Source: Mucilaginibacter sp.
Lineage (GTDB): Bacteria; Bacteroidota; Bacteroidia; Sphingobacteriales; Sphingobacteriaceae
Assembly (NCBI GenBank): GCA_030445275.1
Contig: JAUCSE010000031.1
Location: 104,461-168,460, forward strand
DNA length: 64,000 nt
Reading direction: 5' to 3'
Below are positions 63,764 through 64,000 of the stretch, piece after piece. The notes beneath the pieces are model-generated. The model searched no databases. It was not told the origin of the DNA and saw nothing but the letters and a program-made list of their open reading frames with translations. The translations under genes were made by a program, and so were the position numbers. Position 1 is the first letter of the stretch. The number at the start of each line of letters is the position of its first letter.

Positions 63764-63921
63764 TAAGAACGGCCTCTAAGATAGTAAAAACGCGATTTTT
63801 GCATCTAGGAATTCTCATCAGAGGCAAGACATCCATAATTCAGTTTAGCAACAATTTTTGTTGAATTTCACGAAAATGTTTTACAAATGTTTTACAACGT
63901 TTTCGTGCCTAATCAAATGTT
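63764..63921. other. Left-end region of an integrated element (attachment side)
   Basis: Between tRNA-Val and the integrase start. TGTTTTACAA repeats directly at 63877-63886 and 63888-63897, framed by CACGAAAA (63869-63876) and TTTTCGTG (63900-63907); CAACAA/TTGTTG lies at 63849-63863. These could be arm-type integrase sites. The tRNA 3' end is the likely att core; the other end is outside the window. Confidence 0.55.
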
Positions 63922-64000
63922 ATGGCAACTTTCGGTATCAGGGTGTTCAAACACCACGAAAAAAAGGACGGAACTTTTAACGTCAAGATCAGAATTACCC
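63922..64000 (+). CDS. Tyrosine recombinase/phage-type integrase, 5' end only
   Basis: Only 26 codons are inside the window: MATFGIRVFKHHEKKDGT then FNVKIRIT. This is the N-terminal beta-hairpin opening common to Bacteroidota tyrosine recombinases of integrative elements. The position 196 bp after a tRNA fits a tRNA-targeting integrase. The catalytic domain is off the window. Confidence 0.8.
   Translation, partial: MATFGIRVFKHHEKKDGTFNVKIRIT

Noticed and set aside
1..64000. Classical defence systems, toxin-antitoxin pairs, CRISPR-cas, prophage genes
   Set aside because: No signature proteins were seen apart from the integrase start at the right edge.

Overview
The window reads as chromosomal DNA of a Bacteroidota bacterium, most likely Sphingobacteriaceae (Mucilaginibacter/Pedobacter-like; genus is inference). 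Pointers are promoters of the Bacteroidota type (TTTG, about 19-22 bp, TAnnTTTG; the tRNA promoter at 63606-63636 is near perfect), weak Shine-Dalgarno sequences, the protein families present (OstA-like LPS protein, OmpH, bacillithiol synthase BshA, TonB-receptor-like barrel, tandem rhomboids) and several families of intergenic palindromes. Most of the window is ordinary core and accessory chromosome. The last ~350 bp are the edge of an integrated element: tRNA-Val followed by the start of a tyrosine-recombinase gene that runs off the window.

Layout. 1-2.9 kb: a MocR-type (GntR-aminotransferase) regulator, cut by the window edge, divergent from a DoxX-EamA pair, with TGGAC motifs between. 2.9-9.7 kb: a VOC protein, a tolC-RND-adaptor efflux operon, and a small membrane protein. 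9.9-20.9 kb: palindromic repeats, a DUF885 lipoprotein, uvrA, a lytic transglycosylase, a large-subunit-type pseudouridine synthase with a long basic N-terminus, a lactonase-fold protein, a lipocalin-like lipoprotein, rdgB and an unknown. 21-26.9 kb: SurA-like PPIase and MoxR ATPase, two secreted proteins, cysS. 27-32.5 kb: a compact leftward operon mutL-rhomboid-rhomboid-EEP phosphatase-epimerase. 32.6-38.9 kb: amidohydrolase, a GH3_C/beta-lactamase-like hydrolase, a small lipoprotein, OmpH, a glyoxalase-fold protein, bshA. 39.2-41.7 kb: a 63-aa protein, a fluoride riboswitch with terminator in front of a CLC-F fluoride exporter, and a ~400 bp MITE-like element. 41.7-48.4 kb: OstA-like protein, tilS with a membrane protein, two secreted proteins. 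48.4-54.7 kb: palindromic elements, a LysR/MFS divergent pair, a 2-oxoglutarate dioxygenase, a secreted protein with an extreme Gln-rich tail, a thioredoxin. 54.7-58.2 kb: a duplicated pair of exported ferritin-like proteins. 58.2-63.5 kb: a candidate small RNA, a small protein, and a cluster of a 97-aa secreted protein bracketed by inverted repeats, a TonB-receptor-like barrel and a secreted unknown. 63.6-64 kb: tRNA-Val and integrase.

The best-supported special features are the fluoride riboswitch/CLC-F unit, the integrative element at tRNA-Val, the duplicated ferritin-like locus (one paralogue has Glu changed to Lys at a conserved metal-ligand position), the MITE-like element at 41.2-41.6 kb, and the small secreted-protein cassette at 59.3-59.7 kb. 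I did not find a CRISPR array, rRNA, a transposase gene, or a complete unfamiliar defence system.
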